Positions 53,599 through 63,774 of a DNA stretch of 64,000 nt are shown here, in pieces. The DNA is from Sorangium aterium (GTDB lineage Bacteria; Myxococcota_A; Polyangia; Polyangiales; Polyangiaceae): assembly GCF_028368935.1 (NCBI RefSeq), contig NZ_JAQNDK010000004.1, forward strand, positions 1,054,001 to 1,118,000, given 5' to 3'. How positions within the stretch are numbered: position 1 is the stretch's first letter; each line of letters opens with the position of its first letter. Made by a program: the position numbers and the translations under genes. The notes below the pieces were generated by a model. That model was not told the origin of the DNA and searched no databases. It saw nothing but the letters and a program-made list of their open reading frames with translations.

Positions 53599-54801
53599 AT
53601 GCGCGTTCCGGAGATCCCCGAAGAGATGGCGTCGCCCCCGCGCGCCGGCGACCCGCCGGCGCAGGTCGCGGGGCGCCCGCTGATCCGGAGGAGCGCGCGC
53701 GTCCCACGTTGGCGCGCGCAGCTCGCCGACCACGACGCGGCCTCGCTCGCGGAGCTGCTCTGCCGGGCCGGCGGCACGGCGTCGGCGGCGCGCTCGGTCG
53801 CCGGCAAGGTGGTGCGCCACGCCTTCGGCGCCGAGCCGGGCGCGCAGGTGCCTGCGCCGGCCTGGGACGCTCGCGCGCTCGCCGCCCTGGGCGTCGGGGC
53901 CTGGGCGCACGAGGCGTTGCTCGAGCTCGATCCGGCGCCGTCGCTCGAGATCGCCGAGCGGGCGCCGGCGCAGGACGACACGCTCCGGCTCGTCCTCCGC
54001 ACGCGCGACGGCGCGCTCATCGAGTCGGTGCTCATCCCGGGGCCTGCCCGCACCACGCTCTGCGTCTCGAGCCAGGTCGGCTGCGCCCGGGCCTGCTCGT
54101 TCTGCGAGACGGGGCGGCTCGGGCTCGAGCGCCAGCTCGCCGCCGGCGAGATCGTCGATCAGGTCCGGATCGCGCGGGCGCTCGCGGCCGAGCGCGGCGG
54201 CGCGCCCCTCAGGAACCTCGTCTTCATGGGGATGGGGGAGCCGTTCGATAACCTCGGCGAGGTGCTGAAGGCCATCCGGCTGCTCACCGATCCGCGGGCC
54301 TTCCGGTTCGCGCCGTCGCACGTCACCGTGAGCACCGTCGGGGTGGCGGACAAGATCGAGCCGTTCTTCCGCGAGGCGCGGGCGGAGCTCGCCGTCAGCC
54401 TCAACGCCCCGGACGACGCCCGCAGGCAGGCGATCATGCCCGTGAACGCGCGCTTCTCGATGGCGGCGCTGAAGGAGGCGATCGCGCGGGCGCTGCCGCA
54501 GGGGCGGCGCGTGCTCTTCGAGTACGTGCTCTTCGATCACTTCAACGACGCCCCGGAGGACGCGGATCTGCTCGCGGCCTACGTCGCCGGGCTCCGGTGC
54601 AGGGTGAACGTCATCCCCTGCAACCCCGGCCCGGATCCGGCGCTGCGCCCGCCGTCCGCCGCGCGGCTCGACGCCTTCGTGGCGCGGCTGTCCGGCCTTG
54701 GCGTGACGACGCTCGTGCGGCGGCCGCGGGGGCGCGACGTGGGCGGCGCCTGCGGTCAGCTCGCGGGGATGGCCCGCGTCAGGCAGCCAGGGCCAGCGTG
54801 A
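53599..54801 (+). CDS. RlmN/Cfr-like radical SAM methyltransferase
   Basis: This 400-residue protein has the RlmN/Cfr architecture: an N-terminal helical domain, the radical SAM cluster motif QVGCARACSFCETG near residue 160, FMGMGEPFDN, SLNAPDDARRQAIMPVN near 275, and the C-terminal GRDVGGACGQLAG with the methyl-transferring Cys. Canonical RlmN methylates A2503 of 23S rRNA and some tRNA. The SSQVGC motif is typical, but ARACSFCETG differs from the common MGCTFCATG, so this may be a second paralogue. ATG 53599 is used; GTG 53593 is possible. It overlaps the convergent DUF5995 gene by 23 bp. Confidence 0.85.
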   Translation: MRVPEIPEEMASPPRAGDPPAQVAGRPLIRRSARVPRWRAQLADHDAASLAELLCRAGGTASAARSVAGKVVRHAFGAEPGAQVPAPAWDARALAALGVGAWAHEALLELDPAPSLEIAERAPAQDDTLRLVLRTRDGALIESVLIPGPARTTLCVSSQVGCARACSFCETGRLGLERQLAAGEIVDQVRIARALAAERGGAPLRNLVFMGMGEPFDNLGEVLKAIRLLTDPRAFRFAPSHVTVSTVGVADKIEPFFREARAELAVSLNAPDDARRQAIMPVNARFSMAALKEAIARALPQGRRVLFEYVLFDHFNDAPEDADLLAAYVAGLRCRVNVIPCNPGPDPALRPPSAARLDAFVARLSGLGVTTLVRRPRGRDVGGACGQLAGMARVRQPGPA

Positions 54802-55684
54802 GGGCGGCGCCGCTGGCGAGCGGCGCCCCGACGCGGAGCGCTCCGTGGCCCACCGCGAACGTGCGGGCGATCTTCCCCGAACGCTGGTTCATCCGGGCGA
54901 GCACCGCGCGCTTGCCCGCCTCGCCCGTGTGCCCGAGCGTCGCGAGCAAGGAGAGCAGGTCGGTCCAGACCCGGTCGCGCCAGCACTTGAGCAGGTACAT
55001 CACGACGCTCGAGACGGCGCGCTCCACGTCCCGGCTGAAGGTCGCGACCCGGGCGAGCGGGCAACCATAACGAACGCGCAGGATCGCGAAGATCTCCGGC
55101 ATCGCCGCCGCGAGAATTTCATTCACAAGGTCGTGGTCGTGACGGTAGCGCCCGAGAAGCCGGGCGTCCTGCGCCGCGCCGTGCTGGACGATGTTCCGGT
55201 AGAGCCCGAGGGCCAGGTCGTAGTTGATGTGCGCGTTGATGCCGAGCAGCCCGTGCACCGCCGCCGCCGCCCCGCCCGCGCTGGCGCACCGGAACGCGAC
55301 GTCCCACGCCTCGACGCCCGTCGACCGCCCTTCCAGCGACGCCGCGAGGGCCGTCAGGTAGTACTCGCAGAAGATCCCCGCCAGGCGCGAGATCCACGCC
55401 GGCTCGAGGAACCGGCCGTCCGAGCCGGCGCCGACCGCCTCTTTCACGCGGCGCGTGATCACGGCGTAGACGTCGGGGAACACCGCCCGCGGGTCGTTCC
55501 TCTCGCGCAGCCGCGCGGCGACCGTCTCGAGCGCGACCAGCGCCTCGGAGACGTTCGCCGGCGCCATCGTCACGCCCTGCAGGACGGGATGACGCGCGGC
55601 GGACACCGCGGGATGGGACGCAGCCAATGACCGCGTCTGCTTGCTCCTCATCGCCAGGGGTTGATCCGAAGTAAGGGTCTTCAT
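54779..55684 (-). CDS. DUF5995 family protein
   Basis: This 301-residue helical protein is assigned to DUF5995 from the conserved HGLLGINAHINYDLALGL near residue 140, a Phe-x-Glu-Pro-Trp-like FLEPAWISRLAG, and YRHDHDLVNEIL. The His and Asp residues could form a metal or cofactor site. No signal peptide is evident, although the C-terminus ends in a hydrophobic Ala/Leu stretch. Function is unknown. The last 23 bp overlap the convergent radical SAM gene. Confidence 0.75.
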   Translation of the reverse strand: MKTLTSDQPLAMRSKQTRSLAASHPAVSAARHPVLQGVTMAPANVSEALVALETVAARLRERNDPRAVFPDVYAVITRRVKEAVGAGSDGRFLEPAWISRLAGIFCEYYLTALAASLEGRSTGVEAWDVAFRCASAGGAAAAVHGLLGINAHINYDLALGLYRNIVQHGAAQDARLLGRYRHDHDLVNEILAAAMPEIFAILRVRYGCPLARVATFSRDVERAVSSVVMYLLKCWRDRVWTDLLSLLATLGHTGEAGKRAVLARMNQRSGKIARTFAVGHGALRVGAPLASGAALTLALAA

Positions 55685-56263
55685 GGCTGCGCTGAGCGAG
55701 CGAATTCAAGGATCGTGCCCGTATGTCCGGTCCGCAGTCGTACACAGCCACAGGATGTACGAGCGCGCGCAGAACGGCGCTCGAGCGCACGCGACCGGCG
55801 CTTGCACGCTCGTTCGCCTGGTCTCCTTTCATGTCGGATTTCCCGCGAATGCAGCGGAGTACGCTCGCCCGTCGGCCCGGACGAACGGGCGAGGTCTTGG
55901 TCACGCCCCGCGGCTGCCAGCGGCGGGACCGTCGAGCGGTGACGCGTCAGCGTCGCGCCCAGACGCGGTGACAGCGCAGGCCGGCGCACCAAAGTGCCCC
56001 ATGGGGCAGATTGTGACGCGCGGACGGATCTCCTCGACGCAAAACAGGGGATCGCCTTACGCCGCGCGCACCCTGGCGGCCTGGGTGCGGCGGTGTGTGC
56101 CGGATCGCGCGGGCGTTTTCGGGTTTCGGCCGGCCGGGGGATGCGCCGTATCCTGGGGCGGAGCGCTCCGCGCCTGCGCGCAGCCATCAGCCATCGATCG
56201 TCGATGCCGCCCGGCGGCCGCGAGGGCGGTTGCGCTCCTCCGCGGCTGCCCCTGCCGAGCACC
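55685..56263. other. Intergenic region upstream of the NOS gene
   Basis: 579 bases between divergent DUF5995 and NOS genes. No gene is supported, although the NOS frame is open from 55994. A ribosome site for NOS is not obvious: the bases just before its ATG are CCGAGCACC. No clear operator was seen. Confidence 0.4.
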
Positions 56264-59200
56264 ATGAGCTTCCTCAAGATCGTCTGTTCCGAGCCCAGAA
56301 ACGACCTCGCCTCCTTCCTCCAGTCGCTGCCGATCGAGCCCGCGGAGCGGGCCATCGCGCTCGTGATGAGCACCGCGGATCTCGCCTATCCGCTCGTGGC
56401 CGCGCGGACCTTCGTCGCGTCGGCGAGGGAGGTGGGCGCGTCGCACCTCCTCTGGGTGGCTCCGTACTTCCCTCCCTCGAGCCGGGTGGGGCAGCAGATC
56501 CGCGACGCTGAGGCGTCCGTGCGCGCCTCCGGCCAGCCGGTGACGACGGTGTGGCACGGACCGCTGCTGAGCGCGCTCAGCCTCTGGCGCGAGGACATCC
56601 GGCTCCGTCGCGCGCTGCCGCTGCCGCTCGGCGGCGGCGCGTTGCCCTGGGTGGCGCCCGCGGACGTGGCCCGCCGGGCGATCCGCGCGCTCGAGCAGCC
56701 CGGCGCGCCGGCGGCCGTCGTCTGCGGCCCCGCCGCGTGCTCGGGCGCCGAGGTGGCGGCCGCGCTCTCCCGCGGCCTCCGCGCCGGCCTGACGAGCGAG
56801 CGCTTCGCGTGGCGCCGGTTCGAGGAGATCGATCGCGACCACAACCGCAAGCTCAGCGAGGACGAGCTCCTACCGTACCTCACCGGCCTCGGGATGCACG
56901 CCGACGAGGCGAAGGCGCTGCTCCTGGCCGCGGACACGACCGGGGACGGGACCGTCGACTTCGAGGAGTTCACCGCCGGGCTGCGGGGGCGGCTCGACAA
57001 CCTGGTCCAGCAGCTGCTGCGCGAAGACTCGTTCGAGCTCCGGTACGTGGACACGCCTGCCGATCAAGCCGTGGCGGCGCTGGTCCAGGCGGGCCTGCGG
57101 AAGGCGGCGGCCGAGGCGCTGATCGAGGGCTGGGCGAGCCTGGCCAGGGAGGGGATCCCCGCGGACGTCCGCGGGTCCGACGAGGCCTGGCTCGAGCTGC
57201 CGCCCGCGAGCGTCGACGCCTGGGCCGAGCGGCACGCGCTCGATTTCGTCAACGTCCACCTCCTGCCCGGGCAGGGGCTGCTCTCGCGGCGCGAGGGGGT
57301 CGTCGAGAGCAGCGCCGCGATGGGCGCCCTGGCGGGCAAGGAGGCAGCGATCTCGAAGATCGTGGACGGCGGCGGCCGCATCCTGTCGCTCTCCCGCGCG
57401 CTCGACGGGAGCGGCGTCTCGGCGCGGTGGCTCGACGCCCCCATGGAGAGCCTCCGGTGGGTGCCGTGCGGGGATCGCGACAAGCGCCGGGCGCTGCTCG
57501 TGTCGAGCGGGCAGCTCACGGGGCTGCACGTCGAGGGCGAATGGCAGGGCCTCCCCTCGGCGATGCGGCTGCTCATGGCGCGCGGCCCGCTGCCCGGCTG
57601 GCAGCTCACGACGTTCCGGGAGCTCGGCGAGCTGAAGATCGATCAGCCCGCGGCGCTGTTCGAGCCGAACGAGGTCGTGTGCAACTGCGCCGGGGTCAAG
57701 CGCGGGCAGATCACGAGCCTCATCGAGGCCGGGTGCGCGACGCCCGCCGAGCTGTCGGAGCGGACGCGGGCGGGCCAGATCTGCGGCGGCTGCGCCCCGG
57801 CGGTCGCCGAGATGTTCGGCGGATCGAGCCTCCAGCAGGCCGAGGTGAAGGCCGCGCGGGAGCTCTCCCCCGGGATCTTCCAGATCACGCTCGCGCCGGT
57901 CGGCGGCGCGCCTGCGGCGTCGGTGCCCGGGCAGCACGTGCTCGTGCAGGGCTACCTCGATCGGCGCTGGGTGGCGCGCGCGTACACGCTCTCGGCGCCG
58001 GCGCGCGCCGGCGGCGACTACGAGATCACGGTGAAGCGCGAGGAGCTCGGGGTGTTCTCGCGGTGGCTGTGCGAGCGCGCCGCGGCCTCGCTGCTCCGCG
58101 CGTCGGCCCCGAAGGGCAGCTTCGTCCTTCCGGCGCCGCCCGTGGAGCGGGTGGTGTTCCTCGCGGGCGGGATCGGCGTCACGCCGGCGATGGCGATGCT
58201 GCGGGCGCTCGACGGGAGGGCCGGCCGCCCCAACGCGCGGGCCTTCCTCCTCGATTGGTCGGCGTCGCGCGCCGCGGATTTCGCCTATTTCGAGGAGGAT
58301 CTGCGCGCGATCGCCGGCCGGACGCCCGGCGTCGCGTTCCGCTTGCGGGCGACGAAGGCGGAGGGGCGGCTGTCCAGGGAGCAGGTGGCCGAGCTGTATC
58401 CTTACCGGCCGGGATCGCGGGCGCTCGTGTGCGGGCCCGATGCCTTCATGCGCGACGCGCAGGAGCACCTGCGCGCGGTGGGCTGGCCGCCGGACGCCAT
58501 CGAGCAGGAGCTGTTCAGCTCGAACGTCGACACCGCCGGCGAGGTCCGCCCGACGCCGCTCCGGCGCGTCGGCGCGGCGCGGGCGGCTGGCGGCGTGTGT
58601 CCGGTCGAGCACGGGTCGTTCCACGTGACCCCCACCGCGCCCGAGGCGGTGCCGACCGAGGCCGAGGCGTTCCTGCGCCAGTGCTACGCGGAGCTCGGGG
58701 TGCCCTCGGCGGTGGAAGAGCGCTGGCAGGAGGTGCGGGCGAGCCTGGAGAAGCACGGGACGTACACGCACCTGCCCGACGAGCTCGCCTATGGCGCCCG
58801 GCTCGCGTGGCGCAACAGCTCGCGCTGCATCGGGCGCTTCTTCTGGTCGACGCTCCACGTGCGCGATCTGCGCCACCTGAAGACGGAGGAGGAGATCTTC
58901 CAGGCGCTGGTGGAGCACCTCGATCTGGCGACCAACGGGGGCGACATCCGGGCGACCATGACGGTGTTCAGGCCGGGTGAGCCGCGGATCCGCATCTGGA
59001 ACGGTCAGCTGGTCCGCTATGCGGGCTACCGGCTCCCGGAGGGCGGCATCCTCGGCGATCCTGGGAACGTGGAGCTGACGGACCAGGCGCTCGCGCTGGG
59101 CTGGCCGGGCGGGGAGCGGACGCGCTTCGATCTGCTGCCGCTGATCATCCAGATCGGCGATGGCCGGCCGAAGTGGTTCGAGCTGCCGCGGGAGAAGGTG

Positions 59201-59728
59201 CTCGAGGTGCCGATCGAGCACCCGCGGTATGGATGGTTCGCCGAGCTCGGGCTGAAGTGGCACGCGCTGCCGGCGGTCTCCAACCTGGCCCTCGATCTCG
59301 GGGGGATCCAGTACTCGGCGGCGCCGTTCAACGGCTTTTACATGGGCACCGAGATCGGCGCGCGCAACCTGAGCGACGTGACGCGGTACGATCAGCTGCC
59401 GCTCATCGCGGATCGCCTGGGGCTGGACCGGACGCGCAGCGACACGCTGTGGCAGGACGCGGCGCTGGTCGAGCTGAACGTCGCGGTGCTGCACTCGTTC
59501 CGGCAGGCCAAGGTGCGGATGATGGACCACCACACGCTGTCGGAGTACTTCAAGAAGTTCGAGCAGCAGGAGCGGCAGTGCGAGCGCCCGGTCTATGCGG
59601 ACTGGACGTGGATCGTCCCGCCGATGTCGGCGTCGACCATGGCGGTGTTCCACACGAACATGGAGAACAAGATCCTGAAGCCGAACTATCTGTATCAGGA
59701 CGATCCGTGGAAGGAGCGGAAGGGGTAG
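56264..59728 (+). CDS. nos: Self-sufficient nitric oxide synthase with NmrA-like, EF-hand, Fe-S and reductase modules
   Basis: This 1154-residue fusion oxidises arginine to citrulline and NO. Residues 1-320 are an NmrA-like region without its Rossmann nucleotide loop, interrupted by two EF-hands (loops DRDHNRKLSEDE at 190 and DTTGDGTVDFEE at 224). A BFD-like [2Fe-2S] site has Cys473, Cys475, Cys507 and Cys510. An FNR-type FAD/NAD reductase (about 520-765) shows RAYTLSAP and FLAGGIGVTPAMAML. The C-terminal NOS oxygenase (about 795-1154) has the heme Cys855 in WRNSSRCIGRFFW and the arginine-binding FNGFYMGTEIGARN. Sorangium NOS of this type, with an N-terminal Fe-S reductase, is known to work without a partner. 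The start used is ATG 56264; 90 further codons are open upstream. Confidence 0.93.
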   Translation: MSFLKIVCSEPRNDLASFLQSLPIEPAERAIALVMSTADLAYPLVAARTFVASAREVGASHLLWVAPYFPPSSRVGQQIRDAEASVRASGQPVTTVWHGPLLSALSLWREDIRLRRALPLPLGGGALPWVAPADVARRAIRALEQPGAPAAVVCGPAACSGAEVAAALSRGLRAGLTSERFAWRRFEEIDRDHNRKLSEDELLPYLTGLGMHADEAKALLLAADTTGDGTVDFEEFTAGLRGRLDNLVQQLLREDSFELRYVDTPADQAVAALVQAGLRKAAAEALIEGWASLAREGIPADVRGSDEAWLELPPASVDAWAERHALDFVNVHLLPGQGLLSRREGVVESSAAMGALAGKEAAISKIVDGGGRILSLSRALDGSGVSARWLDAPMESLRWVPCGDRDKRRALLVSSGQLTGLHVEGEWQGLPSAMRLLMARGPLPGWQLTTFRELGELKIDQPAALFEPNEVVCNCAGVKRGQITSLIEAGCATPAELSERTRAGQICGGCAPAVAEMFGGSSLQQAEVKAARELSPGIFQITLAPVGGAPAASVPGQHVLVQGYLDRRWVARAYTLSAPARAGGDYEITVKREELGVFSRWLCERAAASLLRASAPKGSFVLPAPPVERVVFLAGGIGVTPAMAMLRALDGRAGRPNARAFLLDWSASRAADFAYFEEDLRAIAGRTPGVAFRLRATKAEGRLSREQVAELYPYRPGSRALVCGPDAFMRDAQEHLRAVGWPPDAIEQELFSSNVDTAGEVRPTPLRRVGAARAAGGVCPVEHGSFHVTPTAPEAVPTEAEAFLRQCYAELGVPSAVEERWQEVRASLEKHGTYTHLPDELAYGARLAWRNSSRCIGRFFWSTLHVRDLRHLKTEEEIFQALVEHLDLATNGGDIRATMTVFRPGEPRIRIWNGQLVRYAGYRLPEGGILGDPGNVELTDQALALGWPGGERTRFDLLPLIIQIGDGRPKWFELPREKVLEVPIEHPRYGWFAELGLKWHALPAVSNLALDLGGIQYSAAPFNGFYMGTEIGARNLSDVTRYDQLPLIADRLGLDRTRSDTLWQDAALVELNVAVLHSFRQAKVRMMDHHTLSEYFKKFEQQERQCERPVYADWTWIVPPMSASTMAVFHTNMENKILKPNYLYQDDPWKERKG

Positions 59729-59794
59729 CGGCGGAGGCGCATCCACGAGCGGACGCCGGAAGCTGGTAACGCGTCACCTGAGTTCGTCACTGGC

Positions 59795-60075
59795 TGTGAG
59801 AGAGGTGTTGCCGAGACGCCTGGCCCCCGGAGGGGGTGCTCGTCGCGCGGGCGCGGGGTGGGGCCCCGCCGAACTCGGTCCCTGGATGTGAGCGAGGTGT
59901 TGCCGAGACGCCCGGCCCCCGGAGGGGGTGCTCGTCGCGCGGGCGCGGGGTGGGGCCCCGCCGAACTCGCCTGAGCCCTCTCTCCTCCGGCAGAGCCGGA
60001 GGCGAGAGGGCTCAGGCTCAGACATCGGCCCATCCCCACCCCGCGCCCGCGCGACGAGCACCCCCTCCGGGGGCC
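59795..60075. repeat. 92-bp-spaced direct repeats with an inverted third copy
   Basis: 59795-59877 and 59887-59969 are near-identical direct repeats (GTGTTGCCGAGACGCC, then GGCCCCCGGAGGGGGTGCTC and so on). The inner 42 bp recur inverted at 60034-60075. The inverted pair flanks the strong hairpin at 59969-60017, so the transcript could fold as a large nested stem. It follows the NOS gene. Confidence 0.8.
59969..60017. terminator. Long hairpin downstream of NOS
   Basis: A 23-bp stem with one mismatch: CTGAGCCCTCTCTCCTCCGG at 59971-59990 pairs with its complement ending at 60015, with loop AGA. It lies about 240 bp after the NOS stop and inside the larger inverted repeat. There is no T-tract, so it may be an intrinsic-like or a processing/stabilising structure. 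Confidence 0.6.
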
Positions 60076-60125
60076 TACCGCGGACGCAGAACCAGGAGGA
60101 ACTCAGGCGCTCATGCGGGCCGCCG

Positions 60126-60445
60126 ACACGGGCGGACATGCGCGAGGGGGGGCGGAGGGGGTACGCGACGGATCGAGTGAGCCGCGAGGGGGTGGCGGAG
60201 GGGGGGCGCAACGGATCGAGTGAGCCGCGAGGGGGTGGCGGAGGGGGGGCGCAACGGATCGAGTGAGCCGCGAGGGGGTGGCGGAGGGGGGGCGCAACGG
60301 ATCGAGTGAACCGCGAGGGGGTGGCGGAGGGGGTACGCAACGGATCGAGTGAACCGCGAGGGGGTGGCGGAGGGGGGTGCACAACGGATCGAGTGCGCCG
60401 CGAGGGGGTGGCGGAGGGGGGTGCGCAACGGATCGAGTGCGCCGC
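60126..60445. repeat. 43/44-bp tandem array, about seven units
   Basis: CGGATCGAGTG starts at 60169, 60212, 60255, 60298, 60341, 60385 and 60429; each unit is 43-44 bp and includes CCGCGAGGGGGTGGCGGAGG. Because 43 is not a multiple of three, it is not a coding repeat. The first units are nearly identical and later ones drift (TGAGCC, TGAACC, TGCGCC), indicating slippage growth. It ends at the broken kinase gene. Confidence 0.85.
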
Positions 60446-60449
60446 GACA

Positions 60450-60852
60450 GCGTGGCGCTCGGTACGAGCGAGTACATGGCGCCCGAGCAGGCGACGGGAT
60501 GGTTCGCGAGATCGACGGCCGGACCGATGTCTTCGGCCTCGGCGCCACGATGTTTCGGGTGCTCTCCGGTCGCGCGATCCACGGCGACGTGGCCGATGCG
60601 CGCCTGCTCATCGCCGCGGCGACGGAGCGGGCGTCGTCGCTCGCGCTGTGGGCGCCGGACGTGCCCTCGGAGGTGTGCGACGTGCGCGACGTCGTGGATC
60701 GCGCCCTCGCGTTCCACAAGGTCGAGCGTTACCCCGACGCGGCGACGATGCGCGCCGACGTCCGCGCGGTGCGTGCGGGCCGCCTGCCGCCGTACGTCGT
60801 GGCCGTCGAGGAAGGGCGGATCCCGGCGGGGGACCCGCTTCCTCGTCGCTGA
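60450..60852 (+). pseudogene. Frameshifted C-terminal fragment of a Ser/Thr kinase
   Basis: The first part reads VALGTSEYMAPEQATG, a kinase activation-loop end with APE motif. The sequence then shifts frame and goes on EIDGRTDVFGLGATMFRVLSG, RLLIAAATERASSLAL and VDRALAFHKVERYPDAATM, the usual C-lobe helices of bacterial Hanks kinases. The N-lobe and catalytic loop are absent; the tandem array takes their place. A frameshift near 60495 is required to join the halves. A complete homologue of this part is in the kinase at 6704-10633. Confidence 0.75.
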
Positions 60853-60897
60853 GGGAGCCCACCTCGCGAAGGGCGCCCTGCGCGGCCGCGGCGCGCG

Positions 60898-61173
60898 TCA
60901 GCGGCCGCGGGCGCAGCGGAGCCGGCCGTTGTCGTTCGCGATATCTCCTCTGCACCTCCTGAAGTCGTCCAGACGTGTCCTGTTGAAGCGTCCCCGCCGG
61001 TCCTCGCACTTGGCGAACAGCGTGCCTCGCTCCGTCCGGATGTCCCTGCACGTCCTGCTATAGGAGCCGCGTGGTGGCCGATCGCGCTCCTGAGCTTGCG
61101 CCACATCGCTGCTGGACAGCACGGCGGACAGCGAGAGCGCGCCGAGGATCAGCGCGCCGAGCAACTTCTTCAT
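60898..61173 (-). CDS. Secreted cyanovirin-like (CVNH) small protein
   Basis: This 91-residue protein has a signal peptide (MKKLLGALILGALSLSAVLS, cleavage about VAQAQE). The mature part, GSYSRTCRDIRTERGTLFAK...CEDRRGRFNRTRLDDFRRC...NDNGRLRC, has the CVNH pattern of S-C-x-(N/D)-I, a C in the middle, and (N/D)-G-x-L-x-C. The length fits a single CVNH half-repeat with two disulfides. CVNH proteins bind mannose-type sugars or are structural. The ATG follows GGGGGGA at 4 bp. Confidence 0.75.
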   Translation of the reverse strand: MKKLLGALILGALSLSAVLSSSDVAQAQERDRPPRGSYSRTCRDIRTERGTLFAKCEDRRGRFNRTRLDDFRRCRGDIANDNGRLRCARGR

Positions 61174-62072
61174 GGTTCCCCCCTTTGGCGCACCGCCCTG
61201 CGGAGCGGTGCTGTTGACGATCTCCTGGGGCGGGCGCTCCGGATGCGCAATCCTGCTGGAACCGGGGCCCTGGTCCGAGCGTGGACCATCGAGCCGCAGA
61301 GACGCGGCAGGCGCGGAGAGGCGTGGAGGCCGGAGCGCTGGTCTTCTGCGCTCTGAAGCCGTGATTCTCCGTGCCTCCGTGGAACGAGCTCTCTGCATCG
61401 TCCAGAGCGCGTCGGCCTGTTCGTGCTCTGATACGTGGGCGGCGCGTCCATCGTGCCGGGATGTGATACGTGGAGATGGCTAGAGCATCGAACACGTTGA
61501 AGTCCCGAAGAAATCAACGGAAGGGAAGACAAACCGCAAGGGGCGCAAGGGGAAGACGAAGACTATCTCGTCCCTGATCACTTGCGCCCCTCCGCCCTTG
61601 CGGTTTGTCTCTTTCTCGCATTCCTGGCCCTTGGCGCTGGACGGGAGGCCGACGGACGTGGGCTGCATCCACGCGGTCTGCTCGCACCCTGCCGGCGCAC
61701 CGCCGGCAGGGACATTTCGCGTCCGCCACGCGGCGGCGCTCGCGCTTTGTGACGAGCGGTATCCAGCGGCGCTGCGCTGCACGGCGCAGCCGGAGATCTA
61801 CGAGCCGGTCGGCTCTCGGGCCGTCGACGAGCACAAGGTCGTCGATGGTGCCGCGCCGCGGCTCGACCGGCGGCCCGTGCGGCGCGTCGAGCTCTTCGCC
61901 TGCCCGGACGCGCTCGGCATGGCGGCGACGGCGGAGCCGCACGTCTTCGTGGACGGCGACGATGCCATCGGCGGCGCGGGCGCTGTGCGGCTCATGGTGC
62001 GAGGGCCCTTTCCGGGAGGGCCGCTCATGCTGCCGCGGCCGTTCCGGTGCCGAGGTGCGCCGGCGGCGGCGC
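61174..62072. other. Intergenic stretch with a large inverted repeat
   Basis: No gene is firmly supported. GACAAACCGCAAGG... at 61528-61549 is repeated in inverted form at 61581-61609 with a 6-base bulge, forming a stem of about 22 bp. A plus-strand frame from about 61650 to 62090 has protein-like composition (GCIHAVCSHPAGAPPAGTF and CDERYPAALRC), but no start, family or ribosome site is convincing, so it is not called. Confidence 0.4.
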
Positions 62073-62447
62073 TCAGCGCAGGGCCTGCTCTGCGCTGGAC
62101 GCCGCAAGCGCCTGACCGAGCCACCGCTCCAGCGTCGCGAGGTCGGTGCACGTCTCGATGCGCGCCGCATCCTCCGGGGCGAGCCCGAGCTGCCGGTGTG
62201 CAAGCACGCGGCGCAGGGCCGCGCGCGCCTCGTCGAGGCGACCCTCGAGGCGGCCTTCGTCGACCAGACGCTGCTTCATCTTGGGATTGGCCGTGAGCAG
62301 GACCTCCAGGATGCGGTCCTGACGCGCGTCGATCTCGGGATCGCCGGTCCTGGCGAACCGCCACAGGAGCTCCTCACGGGCCATCATCGACATGGGCAGG
62401 TACTGTAGCATGGACAGCACCCATTCAAGCGGCCGGCGCGGCGCCAC
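62073..62447 (-). pseudogene. C-terminal part of an Rpn/PD-(D/E)XK-type transposase-like protein
   Basis: The last 124 codons of this frame end EEARAALRRVLAHRQLGL-like: RLEGRLDEARAALRRVL, then LAPEDAARIETCTDLATLER and WLGQALAASSAEQAL, the C-terminal tail of Rpn (recombination-promoting nuclease)-family proteins. The N-terminal nuclease domain is missing. In-frame sequence continues upstream as PLDEFARWVAPRRPLEWVLS without a good start and soon loses similarity. It is probably a truncated gene. Confidence 0.6.
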
Positions 62448-62594
62448 CCAGCGGGCGAACTCGTCGAGCGGCTGCCCATTCGAAGCATGATGAAAGGTGC
62501 AATTCTCGAACTGAAACGGAGCTGTCCCCGTAAAGCACCTGGCAGGTACGTTGCAGCCGGTATCTCGCCGTCAATGGCCTCGCGGACCCGCTGA

Positions 62595-63686
<1,092 letters not shown>

Positions 63687-63774
63687 CGGCGCCCGCGCAC
63701 GGACGCATGACGGAACGCGCGAGCGACCGGTTCCTGGGGGAGCGCCGGGGTGGCTAGGGTATGCTCGGCGGCGG

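Noticed and set aside
51328-54540. A 1070-codon minus-strand frame spanning two genes and an intergenic region
   Set aside because: It runs antisense through the RlmN-like gene and out of frame through the envelope protein; no recognisable domain.
56870-59746. A minus-strand frame of 958 codons opposite NOS
   Set aside because: Composition is typical of an antisense shadow; NOS motifs on the plus strand are unambiguous.
60126-60445. CRISPR array or coding repeat
   Set aside because: Whole units repeat without spacers, and a 43/44-bp unit does not preserve a frame.
61605-62408. Plus-strand gene overlapping the Rpn-like fragment
   Set aside because: Ser/Arg-rich shadow composition; the alternative frame is more protein-like but still lacks a start, ribosome site or family.
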